Below are positions 60,888 through 64,000 of a stretch of DNA of 64,000 nt, in pieces (within the stretch, counting starts at the first letter, position 1; each line of letters begins with the position of its first letter). Source of the DNA: Tanypteryx hageni (Eukaryota; Arthropoda; Insecta; Odonata; Petaluridae); the NCBI GenBank assembly GCA_028673005.1, contig CM054120.1:59084057-59148056 (forward strand). The letters run 5' to 3'. Position numbers and translations under genes: made by a program. The notes beneath the pieces were generated by a model. That model was not told the DNA's origin and ran no database searches. It was given only the letters and a program-made list of their open reading frames with translations.

Positions 60888-61580
60888 TCAGATGACAGCT
60901 TTTTGAAAATATATATTATAAAAGCGCATTTTTTGAGTTCCATATACGTACTTCTTGGTATCCATGTTCGCGATACTTAGAAGCGGGTTACATATATCTC
61001 CAACGTTTTGAGATTCCACAATATCACAGTAAATGAACATTTGATGTGGCAACCCTAAGAAAATATTTGCAGGATGGTTTGAAATATTGCCACTAGTCAC
61101 ATCGATTCTCGGATCAAAACCTAGTTAAAGAGCCAGCCTCGGTGAAAACGTTAGCTTAACTTTCTCAATGTTATAAATCTTGGTGTGAAAATTATTGACG
61201 TCCGTGCGTTTTATTTCTTTTTTATATGCTGATATTATTTTAACACGTCCTGTATTCTCTTCTACTTCGAAAATAAACCTCGAAGAAATCTTTTCTTTTT
61301 CATTTATTTCACGAAGTATATCATGAATAGTTTCGTAATTTCCAGGTTTTTATTTGAATTTTTCGGAACCTCCTTTTTCTTCCCATATCCGAATAGTGTT
61401 GTTGTTGTTACTAACAGTGAGGAGAGAACAAGGATATTGAAATTCCACGACGCCCGTAACCCATCGACCTTTTAATTCGATACGTCGATGCTACTGAGTT
61501 CTGAATTTAGTTGTACTATTATTCGGGAACGAGTGGCGTGAGCAATTACTCGGCAATGTAACATAAAACTCCTCTATCAT
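60888..61580 (-). pseudogene. Polinton penton-like (minor capsid) protein, broken
   Basis: From an ATG at 61580 the frame reads EEFYVTLPSN near the start, a VEFQYP phrase at about residue 50, an NYETIHDILREIN helix, and YCDIVESQNVGDI with PLLSIANMD near the end. This wording is characteristic of a structural protein conserved in animal Polintons and adintoviruses that I take to be the penton-like minor capsid protein; the assignment of role is from family memory. In-frame stops occur near 61494, 61352 and 61125. The C-terminal part of the family is missing: the frame ends at 60888, close to the junction with block D2. It starts 1 nt after the integrase stop. Confidence 0.6.
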
Positions 61581-61581
61581 T

Positions 61582-62622
61582 TTAACTTTTTTGTTTTATA
61601 TTCTTAATTTTAACCCACGAATTAAAACTTTCGGAATAGCCTCTCCACTTGACGAACGCTTCACGTCCGACACCTTTTCACTTGTATGCCATAATTTTAT
61701 CTATTTTATGTTCTTGCATGGGGGTGACGCGGATGCGTTGTAATTTAGGCTCGTAAAACGTACCTTCAATTTCATTACCACAAAGGTCTTCGATGATATA
61801 AACCACCATCGATCTCTTATTAACCTTTTTTATTTTGAACACGTCTTCTGACCAGTTATTATTATAACATTTATCGTCCTAACTATTCTCACTAGATCTA
61901 CAACGTTGTAACAAGGTGCCTTAAGTTTTGCACGTTTTTTTACACCGCACAAATTTTTCCAAACCTCGTTAATATTTTCATCATTGACATCTACAGGCGC
62001 CATTTTAATGGAAGTGTTCGTTGCATTGTTATAGCCTTGTAGTAGTTTTCTTCTTCTTCTGTGTTGAGGTGTGTGAAATAACGCGCAATTCTTGTTTTAA
62101 GAGTGCGGTTAAAACGTTCCACGACACTGGCTTTCACATCGGGATTCTGTGTTACATAGTAATTTATATTTTTCTCTTTGAAAAATTTTTTCACTAATCT
62201 CGAGTGAATTCTGTTCCCTTGTCTGTTTGGAGATGCAACGGTTTACGTTTACTTTTGCGAAAAATTTGTTGAAATGCCTTCTTCACCTGTGAACCTTTTT
62301 TGCCCTTCAAAGGTATTCCCCAAGCATATTTACTAAAGACATCGATCACTGTAAGTAGGTAATTATAACCATCATTTTACTTTTTCAATGACCGCATGTC
62401 GTTGAGATCAGCTTGCCAAACTTCGTCTTTCGTGGTCACAAAATACCGATTTCTCAAAAATTTTCTACGGATTGGCTTGTGAAGCGTGTATGTTTCTTCC
62501 CCTTCTAACCAATGCTTAACTTCTTTTGGTGTATATTTTCCACGCATTTCACTCATTGGAGCTCGAGCACCTGCGAACCCCGCAGGATTCGTCGGGTTAA
62601 AATACGTTTCAGAGATAAACAT
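61582..62622 (-). pseudogene. Polinton rve integrase with C-terminal chromodomain, broken
   Basis: The N-terminal part has TYTLHKPIRRKF before the core. The retroviral-type D,D,E triad is readable as WQADLNDM (about 62405), TDKGTEF (about 62240) and VERFNRTLK (about 62110). A beta-barrel-like part follows with WKNLCGV and WSEDVF, then a chromodomain tail with EAFVKWRGY and SFNSWV, closing at a TAA at 61582-61584. Frameshifts near 62375, 62200 and 61860 and a TGA near 61674 break it. Integrases of this kind insert Polinton DNA into the host genome. The ATG at 62622 is a guess, since the frame is open into the upstream gene. Confidence 0.85.
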
Positions 62623-62639
62623 TGTAAACGAAATTTTGT

Positions 62640-63337
62640 CCTTTAATTTCGTAAGGCGAATAGCGTGATTATGTTTTTTCGTATGATGAGTTGATGGCGG
62701 AGTTGCATCAAACGGCTCGGATGTTCTTTGACGAACGAATGACCACCTTCTTCTATTACCTATATATTCTTGAGGGATATTTAACTCTCTTAAAGCGGTG
62801 CAGAATATTTCCCAACCTTCGGGATTGCTGTGTTTACGAGGCCTTATCACGTCATTGATCAAATCTGTTATGTTCGAGTATGGGAGAACTCTCCCATGAA
62901 CGCTTATAACACCTCGCTCATCCCAAGAAACAATATCGCTGCGTAAAAGCTTATCGTGCAACAATTGTGTTTTTCTCCGGAATGTTTGCGGTACCGAGCT
63001 TAAAATTTAATTATCTGCAAACGCGTCGCTCCTCCGCTCTTCAGTCATATCATTACCACGATGTCTCGTCTCAGCGCTTTTTGGATTTATCTCATCATCA
63101 TCGTTAAATTTCGTTATTGGTAAGTATATAGGTTTTTTTTCCTTTCGCCACCAGACTTAAATATTTTTGCAAAATTTGTTTGTATTTTATCCATTTCTCC
63201 AGATCTGTGACATCTTTTTCAAGCAATATATTTCTCATTTATTCATCCATTCGTGACATTTGTGAATTTTCAGTTATTGGTCTAAAACGTTCGAGAGCGT
63301 CCGGGGATATTAACAGCATTTTTTTTGCTTGCTCCAT
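62640..63337 (-). pseudogene. Polinton/adintovirus family hypothetical protein, broken
   Basis: From an ATG at 63337, 2 nt past the pX stop, the frame reads MEQAKKMLLISPDALERF, then LEKDVTDLEKWIKYKQIL. A TAA near 63240, a frameshift near 63130 and a TAA near 63007 interrupt it. It resumes with LLHDKLLRSDIVSWDERGV, NITDLINDVIR and GWEIFCTALRELNIPQEY. I recognise this as a protein carried next to pX and integrase in many arthropod and cnidarian Polintons; its function is unknown. No stop separates its end from the integrase frame, which may be a loss of the natural boundary. Confidence 0.6.
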
Positions 63338-63339
63338 GA

Positions 63340-63669
63340 TTAGCCAAATAATGACCCTACAGCCCCGCTAACCAGTGAACCCAATATTATGGGGAGAAAA
63401 CCACCACCAGACTGTATTATGACTCGTCGCTTCTTTCTCCAGCACTTGCCACGTCTGATTAGTTTTCGTAAGATCTTCTTGTGTCGAACTAGTTCGCGTT
63501 TATGACACGACTTGAGAGAGACGTTAACTTTTAATACGTTGAGAACACATTCACAAATCGCTTCGATTAAAGTTTTGTCAGCCGTTTTTAAAATCGCTAT
63601 TCGTTGTGAAGGTTTGATCCAACAGAGAGCTCTAAGGGTATTGCGGCAGTTCCGATCCGTGCGAGACAT
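63340..63669 (-). CDS. pX-like core protein of Polinton/adintovirus, intact ORF
   Basis: This 109-codon ORF has its own ATG and TAA with no break. The N-terminal two thirds are helical and basic, with TLRALCWIKPSQR and CECVLNVLKVN, then an Arg/Lys-rich run (HKKILRKLIRRG, WRKKRR). The tail is a Gly-rich hydrophobic segment, GGGFLPIILGSLVSGAVG, reminiscent of the pX/mu-like precursors of adenoviruses and of adintovirus pX proteins, which are thought to act in the virion core or in membrane interaction. It lies between the ATPase-like and hypothetical genes in the expected order. Whether it is expressed is unknown; at this length it may be open by chance. Confidence 0.75.
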   Translation of the reverse strand: MSRTDRNCRNTLRALCWIKPSQRIAILKTADKTLIEAICECVLNVLKVNVSLKSCHKRELVRHKKILRKLIRRGKCWRKKRRVIIQSGGGFLPIILGSLVSGAVGSLFG

Positions 63670-63670
63670 C

Positions 63671-64000
63671 TTTTTCGAATGAAAAATACCTCTCAGCGTT
63701 GCGGTTTTTATGTTTTGGTATATAAACTTGGATGATTCCGTCCTTCGGAAGTATTTTGTTCTTATTCGATATTAATCAGGAGTACCCTGTTTTTAGTCAA
63801 ATAAGATGTAACCGTGAGGTCTTGAGGTGGCACCTCTAAAAGCGTCTTGAATGAATTTTGGGTTTTCTGGGTAAATTTGTCTTGAAAGATGTAAGATTTG
63901 AGCTCTATCTCTCGGATTTTTGAAGCATACAATATAATAGGAATTGAGAGATATGTCGCGTCTACCTTTCCCTTGTTGAAATAAATTTTGTGTTATGAAA
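63671..64000 (-). pseudogene. Polinton packaging-ATPase-like C-terminus, cut by window edge
   Basis: The minus strand reads in from the edge with RRDISLNSYYIV and FKNPRDRAQILHL, then QIYPENPKF and RPHGYILFD. The SLN-x-YIV-x-FKNPRD block is typical of the FtsK/HerA (A32-like) DNA-packaging ATPases of Polintons and adintoviruses, following the sensor part of the domain. The Walker motifs would lie beyond 64000. Two in-frame TAA codons (near 63790 and 63770) and a frameshift near 63750 show decay. Its 3' end overlaps the start of the pX-like ORF. Confidence 0.6.

Larger units (their letters stand above)
60888..64000 (-). mobile_element. Polinton/Maverick (adintovirus-like) remnant, five genes
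   Basis: Five consecutive minus-strand reading frames match the gene set of Polinton/Maverick virus-transposons: packaging-ATPase-like, pX-like, a family hypothetical, rve integrase with chromodomain, and a penton-like protein. Boundaries are compact (2 nt between the pX stop and the next start, 1 nt between the integrase stop and the next start). Most genes carry stops or frameshifts. No TIR is visible; the right part runs off the window and the left end abuts a host repeat. The DNA polymerase and major capsid genes are not in view. Confidence 0.85.

Overview
The window is AT-rich, repeat-dense nuclear DNA of an invertebrate animal, most likely an arthropod and probably an insect. There are no operons, no dense gene packing, no recognised host exon and no rRNA or canonical tRNA gene. 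Almost everything I can name is a transposable element or its debris: several hAT lineages, PIF/Harbinger, CR1-like and RTE-like LINEs, possible SINEs, foldback and MITE-like repeats, long (TA)n tracts, and a decayed Polinton/Maverick (adintovirus-like) virus-transposon at the right edge. The host assignment rests on repeat types and base composition only.

Layout. 1-8.6 kb is mostly unannotatable intergenic or intronic sequence with a purine minisatellite, CA-rich simple sequence and a hAT MITE. 8.6-13.7 kb is a nest of DNA transposons: an element with a perfect 19-bp terminal inverted repeat (TIR), a Harbinger-like element holding a broken transposase exon and 146-bp tandem repeats, two inverted copies of one hAT MITE, a foldback and a MITE built on AAGCAAATGCTT. 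13.7-22 kb is largely blank, with two small hAT transposase C-termini and a SINE-like repeat. 22-36.9 kb is made of long non-coding repeat blocks in direct and inverted order. 37-42.5 kb holds a pol III-like repeat, a (TA)n tract and two adjacent CR1 LINE copies. 42.55-60.7 kb is a second copy of the block at 27.1-35.2 kb, split by a 7.7-kb hAT element (exact 8-bp target duplication, itself carrying a 3.3-kb RTE LINE with an 11-bp target duplication) and by a CR1 copy. 60.7-64 kb is the minus-strand Polinton remnant.

How the parts relate. In the Polinton remnant, five reading frames lie head to tail on the minus strand in virus-like spacing: packaging-ATPase-like C-terminus, pX-like core protein, a hypothetical protein, an rve integrase with chromodomain, and a penton-like protein. 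Two gene boundaries have only 1-2 nt between stop and start. All but the pX-like ORF are broken. The hAT, RTE and CR1 insertions can be ordered because the duplicated block at 27-35 kb preserves the empty sites. No intact autonomous element and no host protein-coding gene was identified with confidence.
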